A stretch of DNA of 64,000 bases from Streptomyces althioticus (GCA_014649355.1 BMSW01000003.1:1-64000); one strand, 5' to 3'; shown: positions 22,848-32,600, counted from the first letter of the stretch. Numbers and translations are program-made. Notes: generated by a model not told the origin, from the sequence alone.

Positions 22848-23948
22848 TCAGGGGTTGATCGTCAGTTCCAGATAGGCGGCGAGCAGCACCAGGTGCACGC
22901 CTCCCTGGAGCGGTGTGGCCCGGCCCGGGACCACGGTCAGGGCGCCGACCACCACGGTGAGGGCGAGCAGCACCATGTGAGTGTTGCCGAGGCCCAGGAC
23001 GAGGGGGCCGGGCAGCCAGAGCGAGGCCACCGCGACGGCGGGGATGGTCAGGCCGATGCTGGCCATCGCCGAGCCCAGCGCCAGGTTCATGCTGGTCTGC
23101 ACGTGGTTGCGGCGCGCCGCGCGCACCGCGGCGATGGTCTCCGGCAGCAGCACCAGCAGGGCGATGATCACACCGACCACGCCGTGGCCGAGACCGGCCG
23201 CCTCCACCCCGGACTCGATGGTCGGCGAGACGCCTTTGGCCAGGCCGACGACGCCGATCAGGGCGAGGAGCAGCAGTCCGAGGCTGACCAGCGCGGTACG
23301 CGTGGAGGGCGCCTCGGCGTGCTGGTCCGGGGAGGGCACCTGACCTTGCTTCACCACCGGGAGGAAGTAGTCGCGATGTCGCACCGTCTGGGTCGCGACG
23401 AACAACCCGTACAGCGTCAGTGAGGCGACCGCGGCGAAGGTGAGCTGGACGGAGGAGAACTCCGGGCCCGTCTTGCTGGTGGTGAACGTCGGGAGCACGA
23501 GGCTCAGCACGGCCAGCGTGGCCACGGTGGCCAGGGCGGCGCCGGTGCCTTCCGAATTGAACACGGCCGTCTTGTGGCGCAGCGCGCCGACGAGCAGGCT
23601 GAGCCCGAGGATGCCGTTGCACGTGATCATGACGGCGGCGAACACGGTGTCCCGGGCGAGCGTCGCGCTCTTGTCGCCGCCGTCGAGCATCAGGGTCACG
23701 ATCAGCGCGACCTCGATGACCGTGACGGCGACGGCCAGCACCAGGGATCCGAACGGCTCACCGACCCGGTGGGCCACGACCTCGGCATGGTGCACCGCCG
23801 CGAGCACCGCTCCCGCCAGGACCAGGGTCACCACGACGACGATGCCGCCGGGCAGGTCCCTGCCCCAGGTCAGGGCGAGGAGGACGACCGCGAGCACCGG
23901 AACGGCGTGCGTCCAGCGGCCTGCGAGGGTCTTGATCCGGTCCGTCAT
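22848..23948 (-). CDS. ChaA-type Ca2+(Na+)/H+ antiporter
   Basis: This 366-residue integral membrane protein of the CaCA superfamily has about eleven hydrophobic segments. The two alpha-repeats are visible as GEPFGSLVLAVAVTVIEVAL (first half) and LVLLPETIAAVRAARRNHVQ with ALGSAMASIGLTIP (second half); the acidic residues in these helices bind the cation. It should extrude calcium or sodium in exchange for protons. It is a single-gene unit with its own terminator. The neighbouring TerC and TerD genes make a cation-homeostasis context likely. Confidence 0.93.
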   Translation of the reverse strand: MTDRIKTLAGRWTHAVPVLAVVLLALTWGRDLPGGIVVVVTLVLAGAVLAAVHHAEVVAHRVGEPFGSLVLAVAVTVIEVALIVTLMLDGGDKSATLARDTVFAAVMITCNGILGLSLLVGALRHKTAVFNSEGTGAALATVATLAVLSLVLPTFTTSKTGPEFSSVQLTFAAVASLTLYGLFVATQTVRHRDYFLPVVKQGQVPSPDQHAEAPSTRTALVSLGLLLLALIGVVGLAKGVSPTIESGVEAAGLGHGVVGVIIALLVLLPETIAAVRAARRNHVQTSMNLALGSAMASIGLTIPAVAVASLWLPGPLVLGLGNTHMVLLALTVVVGALTVVPGRATPLQGGVHLVLLAAYLELTINP

Positions 23949-24167
23949 GCGGCGATCGTCCCCGGCGTGAGAGGGTGCCGCACCTCAAGGACTGCCGACC
24001 ACCGGGCGACCGTCGAGGGCGTCGGAACTGCTGTCACCGCCGTGCGGCGACCCCTTCCGCTCCGCGATCCTGATCGTCTCGGGGTCATCATGGTCACGCA
24101 TGGCCTCCTCGTACTGGTCGGTTGTGGTGGGCGCCGCCCAGGGGGCGGCGCGGTGGAACGTGCGGGT

Positions 24168-24206
24168 CCGGGAGGGGGGGCGGCGCTGTGCCTCCCCCGC
24201 TCCCGG
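24168..24206 (-). terminator. Terminator after terC
   Basis: CCGGGAG (24168-24174) pairs with CTCCCGG (24200-24206), followed by a five-base GGGGG/CCCCC inner stem with one bulge. It lies 26 bases after the terC stop. A second hairpin, GCGCCGCCC/GGGCGGCGC at 24131-24151, lies beyond it. Confidence 0.65.
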
Positions 24207-24232
24207 CGCCCGTGTTCCTGGTGTCGACGGGG

Positions 24233-25234
24233 TCAGACGTCGATGTCGCTCTTCGCGGGGGTCTCGGCCGGCCCCGTGACCGCCTCGGCCTGCGCCTGCT
24301 TACGGGAGGCGCGGAGGCTGGTGATCGTGGTGACGATCAGCACCGAGCAGATCACGCCCAGGGAGACCGGAATGCTGATCTCGGGGACGTGCACCCCGGA
24401 CTCGTGCAGGGCGTGCAGCACCAGCTTCACGCCGATGAAGCCCAGGATGATCGACAGGCCGTAGGACAGGTGGACCAGCTTCCTCAGCAGTCCGCCGATG
24501 AGGAAGTACAGCTGCCGCAGACCCATCAGCGCGAACGCGTTCGCCGTGAACACGATGTACGGGTCCTGGGTCAGGCCGAAGATCGCGGGGATCGAGTCCA
24601 GTGCGAACAGGACGTCGGTCGTGCCGATCGCGAGCATCACGACGAGCATCGGGGTCATGACCCGCTTGCCGTTCTGCTGGATCCACAGCTTGGTGCCGTG
24701 GTAGCGGTCGGCCACGCCGAAGCGGCGCTCGGCCGCCTTGAGCAGCTTGTTCTCCTCGAACTCCTCGTCCTCCTGGTCGGCCCGGGCCTCCTGGATGAGC
24801 TTCCAGGCGGTCCAGATCAGGAAGGCGCCGAAGAGGTAGAAGACCCAGGAGAAGCTGGCGATGATGGCCGCGCCCGCGGCGATGAATATCGCGCGGAGCA
24901 CCAGGGCGATGAGCACTCCGACGAGGAGCACCCGCTGCTGGTACTTCGAGGGCACCGCGAACTTCGCCATGATCAGGACGAAGACGAAGAGGTTGTCGAC
25001 GCTCAGCGACTTCTCGGTGATGTAGCCGGCGAAGAACTCGCCCGCCGGCCGGCCGCCCCCGAAGATCAGCAGACCGACTCCGAAGATCGCGGCCAGGACG
25101 ATCCAGACGACCGTCCAGATCCCCGCCTCCTTGACGGACACGTCATGCGGCTTGCGGCCGATGAAGAAGTCGACGGCGATCAGGGCACACAGGCCCACGA
25201 TCGTCAGGACCCACAGGGTCAGGGAAACATCCAC
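24233..25234 (-). CDS. TerC-family membrane protein (putative Mn2+ exporter)
   Basis: This 333-residue integral membrane protein is of the TerC/Alx family. Hydrophobic helices begin at residue 3, and the conserved acidic motifs are in LSVDNLFVF and TTDVLFALDSIPAIFG, which in relatives line a metal path. Relatives export Mn2+ or help load metals onto secreted enzymes. The start is GTG at 25234, four bases after GGAGG. It is preceded by a promoter and a 177-base leader that I read as a yybP-ykoY-type manganese riboswitch, which strongly supports the Mn2+ role. Its own terminator follows. Confidence 0.93.
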   Translation of the reverse strand: MDVSLTLWVLTIVGLCALIAVDFFIGRKPHDVSVKEAGIWTVVWIVLAAIFGVGLLIFGGGRPAGEFFAGYITEKSLSVDNLFVFVLIMAKFAVPSKYQQRVLLVGVLIALVLRAIFIAAGAAIIASFSWVFYLFGAFLIWTAWKLIQEARADQEDEEFEENKLLKAAERRFGVADRYHGTKLWIQQNGKRVMTPMLVVMLAIGTTDVLFALDSIPAIFGLTQDPYIVFTANAFALMGLRQLYFLIGGLLRKLVHLSYGLSIILGFIGVKLVLHALHESGVHVPEISIPVSLGVICSVLIVTTITSLRASRKQAQAEAVTGPAETPAKSDIDV

Positions 25235-25238
25235 TACG

Positions 25239-25409
25239 CCTCCGGCAGATACGTCACACGGCAAATGTCAGCGTCGTCGCTGCCGGAGGTCTCTTCCACC
25301 CGGACCTGGAACGCGTGACGCGCCCCGATGGTCTCCGGGCCGACGCCCCGGGATCTGGCCTGATCCGTATTGACGGGGTCGCCGCACAGACAGGGAGTAC
25401 TCCCCTCCG
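25239..25409 (-). promoter_or_regulatory. yybP-ykoY-like Mn2+ riboswitch upstream of terC
   Basis: The leader shows the landmarks of the yybP-ykoY class. P1 forms from CGGAGG (25409-25404) and CCTCCG (25289-25284), and the GGGGAGTA core (25405-25398) overlaps the 5' strand. The second conserved loop GTCAAT (25374-25369) lies between CCCC and an ACGGAUC/GAUCC hairpin closed by CGGGG. AGAGACC precedes the 3' strand of P1, as in known examples. The platform is explicit: CCTCCGGCAG (25289-25280) is the exact complement of CTGCCGGAGG (25248-25239), which contains the terC ribosome-binding site. Metal-stabilised P1 would release that site, a translational ON switch. Confidence 0.85.
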
Positions 25410-25417
25410 TGCGGTCA

Positions 25418-25446
25418 AGACTACCCAATCACCAAGGATTGGTAAA
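25418..25446 (-). promoter_or_regulatory. Promoter of terC riboswitch transcript
   Basis: On the minus strand TTTACC (25446-25441), a 17-base spacer and TAGTCT (25423-25418) predict a start near 25411, two bases before the riboswitch P1 stem. The agreement of the two predictions supports both. A small palindrome CCAATC/GATTGG (25425-25442) overlaps the spacer. Confidence 0.7.
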
Positions 25447-25518
25447 GAGATCGGTAAAGAAAGACACAAAGACCCAGGTGAAGGGCTTTACGCGTCCTTG
25501 GTCAAAGCGCCCGGGCGG

Positions 25519-27510
25519 TCATCTGCTCCCTGTGCGGCGGGCCTCGGCGACCTTGGTGAGGACCTGTCGGAGCACCTCGCTGCCGTGCGGCACCGCCGGC
25601 GGCTCGTACGTCCAGGCGTGCCCCACCCACGGGTCGGCGAGATGGTCGTCGGGCACCGGGGTCAGGCGCAGCAGCGCGCGCCACAGCGGGTCGAGCAGCG
25701 GGCCGTAGCCCGCGGACTCCTCGCGGTCCGCGACCATCATCAGGTGGACGCCGACGGACGGCCCCTCGTCGACCAGGTAACGCAGCTGGTTCACGGCCCG
25801 GTCGTCGAAGCCGTGCGGGAAGTCGTTGACGATCAGCAGTTGCTGCGAGGTGTCGAAGCCGGGCGGCAGGGCGTCCGGAGCTCCGCCGCGCAGCGCCATC
25901 TGCACCAGGTCGACCCGCTGGGTCAGCCGGGCCAGCACCTCCGTGACACCCGCGGCGCCCTGCGCGGGGGGCCCGGCGATGACGCCGGTCTGGGTGAGCG
26001 GGGCCAGCGCCCGCGCGCCGGACCCGGCCGGGTCGACGACGTGCACGGTGAACTCGCCGGCCGGGTAGACGGCGAGCAGCCGCGCGGCGTGCGCCACCGC
26101 GGTGTCCATGGCCAGGCGCCGCATGTCGTGGGAGTCGGTGAACGACCCGTCCAGGGAGTCGGTGCGTCCGCTGTCGATCCACAGTCCGCGCTCCAGCGGC
26201 AGCCGGAGCAGCATGGGGATACGGATCGGCTCGGCCTCGGGTAGCCGGAGGTCGCCCAGGCGCAGCGCCATGGGTATCTCCATCGGCACCCGGTAGGCGT
26301 GCCAGCAGGGGTTGTCCCAGCGGGCGAACGCCGGGGGCAGCGCGGGCTCGACGACCTCCGCCTCGGCGACGAGCTGCGCGACGTCCCGGTCCAGGGACGT
26401 CCGCGCCTGGTCGACGAGCTGCGAGCACCGCGCGCGGGCCGCCTCTCGGGCGGCGTCGCCCTGGCCGCCGATGCGGTTACGCGGGTCGGACAGGGCCTGC
26501 TCCAGCTCCTTGTCCATCCGCGACTCGGCGAAGTCCACGGCGCTGCGGTAGGCGGCGGTGGTGCGGGCCAGGTCCTCGAACATGCCCCAGACCTGGTTGT
26601 ACAGCCGCTCCTCCATGGACCAGCCGGTCGCGTCGCCCGCCACGGGCCGCGCGGGCTGTCCGGGCTGGGCCGGGGGCGCCGTGGGCGGGGGCGGGGGCGG
26701 GGCGGACGTCTGCCGCCCGGGGTGGCTGTAGTTGACGGGCCCGCCCGACGCCGCGTGGGGGTCGGTGGCACCGCCGTAGGCCGGCTGCGGTCCGCCCTGG
26801 CCGCCCGACGGCTGCCCGCCGTACGACGGCGGTACGGGGACGGGGGCGCCCTGCGGTGCGGCGCCCTGGTCGGGGCCGACCGCGGGGGCCGCGGCCTGAC
26901 GGGAGCGGTCGCCCTCGGACGTGCGGGGCGGGGGCGCCTGGACGGAGCGCGCGAGGCCACGGGCGACGGCCTCGTCGATGCCGGACGCGAGCTGCGCGGC
27001 CTCGGCCAGCCCTTGGTCGGCGAAGAGTTCGGCCAGACCGCCCGCGTAGCCCTGGCCGACGGCGCGCACCTTCCAGGCGCCCTGCCGCCGGTACAGCTCC
27101 AGCGCGACGACGGCGGACTCCAGGTCCAGGCCGGTGATGGTGTAGCTGGCCACCTCGGTGCCGTCGAGGCCGGTGACGGCGACGAAGGGGGCGGCCACGG
27201 CGCCGAAGCGGGCGGGTCCCGCGCCGCCGTCCGGGGCGGGCAGGGCGAGCAGCACGCTGACGCGGTGGACGGCTTCGGTCATGGCGTCCAGGTCCACCGC
27301 GAGACGGTGGTCGGCGGCCGCCTGACGCGACACCTCGAGACCTGGCTGTACGGGGGCGCCCGGGTGGGCCACCCACTCCGTGCCGTGGATCCGTCCGTTC
27401 TCGTCGCTCAGTGCGGCGGCGGCCGCGACCGGTGTGCCGGCCGAGATCCGGATCTCCAGACGGGACTGGGACAGCGGGTGGTTCTGTCCCCGCACCAGCT
27501 CGGCCGTCAT
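25519..27510 (-). CDS. TerD-domain protein fused to a degenerate FtsK/HerA-like domain
   Basis: This is a 663-residue cytoplasmic protein. Residues 1-165 are a TerD/stress-protein domain (EIRISAGTPVAAAAALSD, VASYTITGLDLE, ELYRRQGAWKVRAVGQGY). Residues about 190-300 are a Pro/Gln/Gly-rich linker. From about residue 305 come a helical segment and an alpha/beta domain with PMLLRLPLERGLWI, FTVHVVDPAG, LLIVNDFPHGFDD and GVHLMMVADRE, which resembles the core of FtsK/HerA ATPases. No GxxGxGKS is present where the P-loop should be, so it may not hydrolyse ATP. It lies between terD and terC, separated from terD by a terminator hairpin. Confidence 0.8.
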   Translation of the reverse strand: MTAELVRGQNHPLSQSRLEIRISAGTPVAAAAALSDENGRIHGTEWVAHPGAPVQPGLEVSRQAAADHRLAVDLDAMTEAVHRVSVLLALPAPDGGAGPARFGAVAAPFVAVTGLDGTEVASYTITGLDLESAVVALELYRRQGAWKVRAVGQGYAGGLAELFADQGLAEAAQLASGIDEAVARGLARSVQAPPPRTSEGDRSRQAAAPAVGPDQGAAPQGAPVPVPPSYGGQPSGGQGGPQPAYGGATDPHAASGGPVNYSHPGRQTSAPPPPPPTAPPAQPGQPARPVAGDATGWSMEERLYNQVWGMFEDLARTTAAYRSAVDFAESRMDKELEQALSDPRNRIGGQGDAAREAARARCSQLVDQARTSLDRDVAQLVAEAEVVEPALPPAFARWDNPCWHAYRVPMEIPMALRLGDLRLPEAEPIRIPMLLRLPLERGLWIDSGRTDSLDGSFTDSHDMRRLAMDTAVAHAARLLAVYPAGEFTVHVVDPAGSGARALAPLTQTGVIAGPPAQGAAGVTEVLARLTQRVDLVQMALRGGAPDALPPGFDTSQQLLIVNDFPHGFDDRAVNQLRYLVDEGPSVGVHLMMVADREESAGYGPLLDPLWRALLRLTPVPDDHLADPWVGHAWTYEPPAVPHGSEVLRQVLTKVAEARRTGSR

Positions 27511-27550
27511 CGCGTGGTCCCCCTGTGTCGCGTCGATGTGTCGGGTGCGC

Positions 27551-27581
27551 CGAACCGGCCCCCTGTCCGGGGGCCGGTTCG
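27551..27581 (-). terminator. Terminator after terD
   Basis: A perfect 13-bp stem (27551-27563 with 27569-27581, loop TGTCC) lies 14 bases beyond the terD stop, so the TerD-fusion gene may be partly uncoupled from terD. Confidence 0.8.
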
Positions 27582-27595
27582 TCCGCGGCTGTCGT

Positions 27596-28174
27596 CTAGA
27601 GGACCGGCAGGATGGCCGGCATCAGGTCCTGGAACGTGCGGCCGTTGGCCGGGTTGCCGAGGGCCGTCATCGTCCAGCCCGAGCCGTTGCGGTGCACCTT
27701 GGCCATGATCTGGGCGGTGTAGGGGCCGCCGCCGGCCAGCGTGTAGCGGGCGAGCTCCTGGCCGTTGGTCTCGTCGACCAGGCGGCAGAAGGCGTTCTGC
27801 ACCTCCTGGAACGTCTGGCCCGTGAAGGAGTTCACGGTGAAGACGATCTGGTCGATGTGGACCGGGACGCGCGAGAGGTCGACGAGGATGGCCTCGTCGT
27901 CGCCGCCCTGGCCGACACCGCCGACGAGGTTGTCACCGGTATGGCGCACGGAGCCGTCGTCGCTCACCAGGTGGCGGAAGAAGACGACGTCGACCGGCTG
28001 CTTGTCGGCGAAGAGGACGGCGGAGGCGTCCAGGTCGATCTCCCGGGTGCGGGAGCCGAACAGGCCACGCCGCGGGGCCGCCTGCCAGCCGAGACCCATG
28101 CGAACCGCGGTCAGGCTGCCGCCGTCGTTCTTCTGCAGACTGATGGCCTGACCCTTGGTCATGTTGACGGTCAC
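27596..28174 (-). CDS. terD: TerD-family calcium-binding stress protein
   Basis: This 192-residue cytoplasmic protein is of the TerD family, which binds Ca2+ and is linked to tellurite, phage and oxidative stress and to Streptomyces development. The calcium-site region GDNLVGGVGQGGDDEAILVDL is well preserved, as is the N-terminal KGQAISLQKNDGG. The start is GTG at 28174 with GAGGGGAA six bases upstream. A possible -10 TAGGGT is present in the 130-base region before it. It is the first gene of the TerD, TerD-fusion, TerC series. Confidence 0.94.
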   Translation of the reverse strand: MTVNMTKGQAISLQKNDGGSLTAVRMGLGWQAAPRRGLFGSRTREIDLDASAVLFADKQPVDVVFFRHLVSDDGSVRHTGDNLVGGVGQGGDDEAILVDLSRVPVHIDQIVFTVNSFTGQTFQEVQNAFCRLVDETNGQELARYTLAGGGPYTAQIMAKVHRNGSGWTMTALGNPANGRTFQDLMPAILPVL

Positions 28175-28310
28175 GCGCTGATTCCCCTCTCGGACGTCCC
28201 CTGTTGCCGCGAAGACCGCGGTTGCCCAGAACCCTACGCAGGTGCACTGACAGCGACGAACCCCGGTCCACACTTTGTGTCGGTCTTGCAACACATTGCG
28301 TGTGCGGAGG

Positions 28311-30464
28311 TCAGGACAGGCCCGCCTCCTGCATCTGCCTCAGTTCCTTCTTCATCTCGGACACCTCGTCGCGCAGCCGTGCCGCGATCTCGAACTGCAG
28401 GTCGGCGGCGGCGGCGCGCATGCGCGTGGTGAGTTCCTCGATCTGCCCGGCGAGTTCGGCCGCGGGACGGTCGGTGGGCACGGTCTCGACGGCTTTGCCC
28501 TTGGCGCCCTTCGCGCCGTTCTTCGCGGCCTTCGTGGCCTTGCCGCCGAGGGCGGGCACCGGGGTCTTGGTGCCGCCGCCGTCCTTCTTGGCCTGGCGGT
28601 AGCCCGAGCCGAGCAGCTGCTCGGTGTCGATGTCCTCGCGGGCGATCTGGGCGACGATGTCGTTGATCTTCTTGCGCAGCGGCTGCGGGTCGATGCCCTT
28701 GGCCTGGTTGTACGCGATCTGCTTCTCGCGGCGGCGGTTGGTCTCCTCGATGGCCTTCTCCATCGCCGGCGTGATCTTGTCGGCGTACATGTGGACCTGG
28801 CCGGAGACGTTGCGCGCCGCGCGGCCGATGGTCTGGATCAGGGAGGTGCCCGAGCGCAGGAAGCCCTCCTTGTCGGCGTCGAGGATCGCCACCAGGGACA
28901 CCTCGGGCAGGTCGAGGCCCTCACGCAGCAGGTTGATGCCGACCAGGACGTCGTACTCGCCGCTGCGCAGCTCCCTCAGCAGCTCCACCCGGCGCAGGGT
29001 GTCGACGTCGCTGTGCAGGTACCGCACCTGGATGCCGAGTTCGAGGAAGTAGTCCGTGAGGTCCTCGGCCATCTTCTTGGTGAGCGTGGTGACCAGGACG
29101 CGCTCGTCCTTCTCCACGCGTGTGCGGATCTCGTGCACCAGGTCGTCGATCTGGCCCTCGGTGGGCTTGACGACGACCTCGGGGTCGACGAGTCCGGTCG
29201 GGCGGATGATCTGCTCGACGAAGCCGTCCGAGCGGGAGAGCTCGTACTGGCCGGGGGTGGCCGACAGGTACACCGTCTGGCCGACGCGCTCCTGGAACTC
29301 CTCCCACTTCAGCGGGCGGTTGTCCAGGGCGGACGGCAGCCGGAAGCCGTGGTCGACCAGGGTGCGCTTGCGGGAGGCGTCGCCCTCGTACATGGCGCCG
29401 ATCTGCGGCACGGTGACGTGCGACTCGTCGATGACGAGGAGGAAGTCGTCCGGGAAGTAGTCCAGGAGGGTGTTGGGCGGCGAGCCCGGTGTGCGGCCGT
29501 CGAAGTGCATCGAGTAGTTCTCCACGCCGGAGCAGGTGCCGATCTGGCGGAGCATCTCGATGTCGTACGTGGTGCGCATGCGCAGCCGCTGGGCCTCCAG
29601 CAGCTTGCCCTGCTTCTCCAGCTCGGTGAGGCGCTCGACGAGCTCCTTCTCGATGTCGTTGACCGCGCGCTCCAGCCGCTCGGGGCCCGCGACGTAGTGG
29701 GAGGCGGGGAAGACGTAGAGGTGCTGGTCGTCGCTGATGATCTCGCCGGTGAGCGGGTGCAGCGTGGAGAGCGCCTCGATCTCGTCGCCGAACATCTCGA
29801 TGCGGACGGCGAGCTCCTCGTAGACCGGGAAGATCTCGATGGTGTCGCCGCGCACGCGGAAGGTGCCGCGGGTGAAGGCCATGTCGTTGCGCGTGTACTG
29901 GATGTCGACGAAGCGGCGCAGCAGCTCGTCGCGGTCGATCTCGTCGCCGACGCGCAGCGGGACCATGCGGTCCACGTACTCCTGGGGGGTGCCCAGGCCG
30001 TAGATGCAGGAGACGGAGGCGACCACGACGACGTCGCGGCGGGTGAGCAGCGAGTTGGTCGCGGAGTGGCGCAGCCGCTCGACCTCCTCGTTGATCGAGG
30101 AGTCCTTCTCGATGTAGGTGTCCGACTGCGGGACGTACGCCTCGGGCTGGTAGTAGTCGTAGTACGAGACAAAGTACTCCACCGCGTTGTTCGGCAGGAG
30201 CTCGCGGAACTCGTTGGCCAGCTGGGCGGCCAGGGTCTTGTTCGGCGCCATGACCAGGGTCGGACGCTGGAGCTTCTCGATCATCCACGCCGTGGTGGCG
30301 GACTTGCCGGTGCCGGTGGCGCCGAGCAGCACGACGTCCTGCTCGCCGGCCTCGATGCGCTTGGCGAGCTCGGCGATGGCCGCGGGCTGGTCGCCGCTGG
30401 GCTGGTAGGGGCTGACGACCTCGAAGGGCGCCACCGTGCGTTCGATCTGGGAAACGGGCCGCAT
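28311..30464 (-). CDS. uvrB: Excinuclease ABC subunit B
   Basis: This 717-residue damage-verification helicase of excision repair carries Walker [12 protein letters not shown] near residue 45, the beta-hairpin region [12 protein letters not shown], the DEAD-like VIDESHVT, motif QTIGRAARN, and a C-terminal UVR motif ([20 protein letters not shown]) that meets UvrC. A Lys/Ala-rich linker with [16 protein letters not shown] precedes the UVR motif. The ATG at 30464 is chosen by the family N-terminus [16 protein letters not shown] ends seven bases before it, so translation may be leaderless. Confidence 0.97.
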   Translation of the reverse strand: MRPVSQIERTVAPFEVVSPYQPSGDQPAAIAELAKRIEAGEQDVVLLGATGTGKSATTAWMIEKLQRPTLVMAPNKTLAAQLANEFRELLPNNAVEYFVSYYDYYQPEAYVPQSDTYIEKDSSINEEVERLRHSATNSLLTRRDVVVVASVSCIYGLGTPQEYVDRMVPLRVGDEIDRDELLRRFVDIQYTRNDMAFTRGTFRVRGDTIEIFPVYEELAVRIEMFGDEIEALSTLHPLTGEIISDDQHLYVFPASHYVAGPERLERAVNDIEKELVERLTELEKQGKLLEAQRLRMRTTYDIEMLRQIGTCSGVENYSMHFDGRTPGSPPNTLLDYFPDDFLLVIDESHVTVPQIGAMYEGDASRKRTLVDHGFRLPSALDNRPLKWEEFQERVGQTVYLSATPGQYELSRSDGFVEQIIRPTGLVDPEVVVKPTEGQIDDLVHEIRTRVEKDERVLVTTLTKKMAEDLTDYFLELGIQVRYLHSDVDTLRRVELLRELRSGEYDVLVGINLLREGLDLPEVSLVAILDADKEGFLRSGTSLIQTIGRAARNVSGQVHMYADKITPAMEKAIEETNRRREKQIAYNQAKGIDPQPLRKKINDIVAQIAREDIDTEQLLGSGYRQAKKDGGGTKTPVPALGGKATKAAKNGAKGAKGKAVETVPTDRPAAELAGQIEELTTRMRAAAADLQFEIAARLRDEVSEMKKELRQMQEAGLS

Positions 30465-30504
30465 GTCATCCACGGTACGACCCCCCACTGACAACGGGTC
30501 CGGG

Positions 30505-31368
30505 TCAGCGGCGCTGGGGGGTGCGGGAGCGGTGCTCGACGGGGCCGCGGGCGCGCAGCCGGGAGCGGACCGAGGGGTGGTGCGCCGGGGGGTGTGCGGG
30601 GATCCCGGGCAGGCGTTCGGCGGAGGGCGCCGGCGCCCGGCCCATGACGACCAGCGGGTCGAAGACCACCACGATCCCGGCGAGGACGAGGACGGCGAGC
30701 GGGCCGGCCATCATGGGGCCGAGCAGGGCGGCGGCGGACTCCCCCGTGGCGGGTTCGGCGGTGCCGTGCACGTGCACCTCGACGGCGGCCATGCCGATGT
30801 AGTGCATGCCGGTGACCGCGAGGCCCATGACCATGCTGGCGCCGACGCTCCACAGGAACCCTCTGGCCCGGCCCGCCGCCCACAGCGCGGCGCTGGCGGC
30901 GGCCATGGCGACGACGACCGAGGCGGCGACGGCGGCGGTGTTGTACTCGACCTGTCCGTCGAGACTCATTCCGGCCATACCGAGGTAGTGCATGGAGGCC
31001 ATGCCGAGACCGGTGACGGTCCCCCCGGTGAACAGGGCCGTCCCGGTGGCCCCCCGGTAGCCGACGATGAAGATGCCGATGCCCACCATGACGACGGCGA
31101 CGGCGAGGCTCGCGTAGGTCATCGCGCGGTCGTAGTGGATCGGCGTCCCCTCCACGGTGAAGCCCATCATCGCGATGAAGTGCATCGTCCAGACGCCGGC
31201 GCCGATGGCGGCGGCCCCGAGGGCGAGCCAGCCGGGCCGCCAGGAGCGCGGCCCCAGCCCGGCCCGGGTGGTGCAGCGCAGCCCGAGCGCACCCCCGAGA
31301 CAGGCCATGAAATAGGCCACCAGAGGTGTTACCAGCCCGTAACTGAATCCGTCGACCGTGCCTTGCAT
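30505..31368 (-). CDS. MHYT-domain integral membrane sensor protein
   Basis: This 287-residue membrane protein has seven hydrophobic helices and three MHYT-type motifs: [24 protein letters not shown] and [12 protein letters not shown]. The His and Met residues are thought to hold a copper ion that senses oxygen, CO or NO. The C-terminal tail after about residue 240 is Pro/Arg-rich and has no GGDEF, EAL or kinase domain, so any partner is separate. AAGGGC precedes the ATG. It lies 40 bases upstream of uvrB on the same strand and is divergent from the glycerophosphodiesterase gene. Confidence 0.9.
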   Translation of the reverse strand: MQGTVDGFSYGLVTPLVAYFMACLGGALGLRCTTRAGLGPRSWRPGWLALGAAAIGAGVWTMHFIAMMGFTVEGTPIHYDRAMTYASLAVAVVMVGIGIFIVGYRGATGTALFTGGTVTGLGMASMHYLGMAGMSLDGQVEYNTAAVAASVVVAMAAASAALWAAGRARGFLWSVGASMVMGLAVTGMHYIGMAAVEVHVHGTAEPATGESAAALLGPMMAGPLAVLVLAGIVVVFDPLVVMGRAPAPSAERLPGIPAHPPAHHPSVRSRLRARGPVEHRSRTPQRR

Positions 31369-31646
31369 GCGCGGCTGCCCTTCCGCCCTGTACGTCCCGC
31401 GTTGCCCCGTTGTACGCCCCCTCCCAGGACCGCTGCGGCGGCCAGGGTTTCGCAGAGAGTATGACCCCCACCGGAATGGTCGAACGACTATCCGGCAAAG
31501 AAACACGTCCTTGCCGCAGGTGTGTGGCACCGGTGTGCGGCGTTGGAGGGCCGTCGTTCAGCCTGTGGCCATCCTGCACCCGTCTCGCGTTGACCCTCTG
31601 CTGTCACAGTGGTTCCTACTGTGATCGTTCGACGCGAGGAGTACAC

Positions 31647-32522
31647 ATGCACGTACGCGCTGTTGCCGCCTCGACCACCGCGCTCGCGGGAGCCGCCGTC
31701 CTGCTGCTGCCGCTCTCCCCGGCCCGGGCCGCCGGGGGGGCCGCGCCCGCGCCCGTGGTCGTCGCGCACCGGGGCGCCTCGGGCTACGCGCCGGAGAACA
31801 CGCTGGCGGCCGTCGACAAGGCGGCCGACCTGGGCGCCGAGTGGGTGGAGAACGACGTCCAGCGCACCAAGGACGGTGCACTCGTCGTCGTCCACGACGA
31901 CAGCCTGCAGCGCACCACCGACGTCGAGGAGGTCTTCCCCGACCGTGCGCCGTGGAAGGTGAAGGACTTCACCGCCGCCGAGATAGCCCGCCTGGACGCG
32001 GGCAGCTGGTTCGACCCGAAGTACGCGGGCGCGCGCGTGCCGACCCTGGAGCAGTACGTGCACCGGATCGACCAGCACCGGCAGAAGCTGCTGCTGGAGA
32101 TCAAGAACCCGCAGCTGTACCCCGGCATCGAACGGGACATCCTCAAGGTGCTCACCGACGAGGGCTGGCTCGACCCGGCGCACGTACGGCAGCGGCTGGT
32201 CGTGCAGAGCTTCGACGCGGACAGCGTGCGCACGGTCCACCAGCTGGCCCCCGCGGTGAAGACGGGCCTCCTCGGCACGCCGCCGGTCGCGGACCTGCCG
32301 GCGTACGCGGCCTTCACCGACCAGATCAACCCCTCGCACGCGTCGCTCACCGCCGACTACGTGACCGCGGTGCACGCCTTCAAGGGGGCGCACGGCAAGC
32401 GACTGGAGACGTTCACCTGGACGGTGAACGACGCGGCCGCCGCCCGCCGGGTGGCCGGCTACGGGGTGGACGGCGTCATCACCAACAACCCGGACGTCGT
32501 GCGTGACGCGGTCGGCGGCTGA
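31647..32522 (+). CDS. Secreted glycerophosphodiester phosphodiesterase
   Basis: This 291-residue exported enzyme hydrolyses glycerophosphodiesters to an alcohol and glycerol-3-phosphate. Residues 1-28 form a Sec signal peptide (hydrophobic core, PARAAGG). The GDPD barrel starts with VVAHRGASGYAPENTLAA (catalytic His and Glu-Asn), has WVENDVQRTKDG and VVVHDDSLQRTT, and ends with GVDGVITNNPD. GAGGAG lies five bases before the ATG at 31647. It is transcribed alone, ahead of ogt. Confidence 0.94.
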   Translation: MHVRAVAASTTALAGAAVLLLPLSPARAAGGAAPAPVVVAHRGASGYAPENTLAAVDKAADLGAEWVENDVQRTKDGALVVVHDDSLQRTTDVEEVFPDRAPWKVKDFTAAEIARLDAGSWFDPKYAGARVPTLEQYVHRIDQHRQKLLLEIKNPQLYPGIERDILKVLTDEGWLDPAHVRQRLVVQSFDADSVRTVHQLAPAVKTGLLGTPPVADLPAYAAFTDQINPSHASLTADYVTAVHAFKGAHGKRLETFTWTVNDAAAARRVAGYGVDGVITNNPDVVRDAVGG

Positions 32523-32600
32523 CCCGTCGGCCGCGGCTGTCCCGCACCTCGCCACCGTTCCGGCCCGTCGTTGTCGGTGGCGGGCCGTACGGTGGGGCGC

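Noticed and set aside
28275..30491. 738-codon plus-strand frame opposite uvrB
   Set aside because: It mirrors the uvrB coding frame; the composition is that of a third-position GC shadow.
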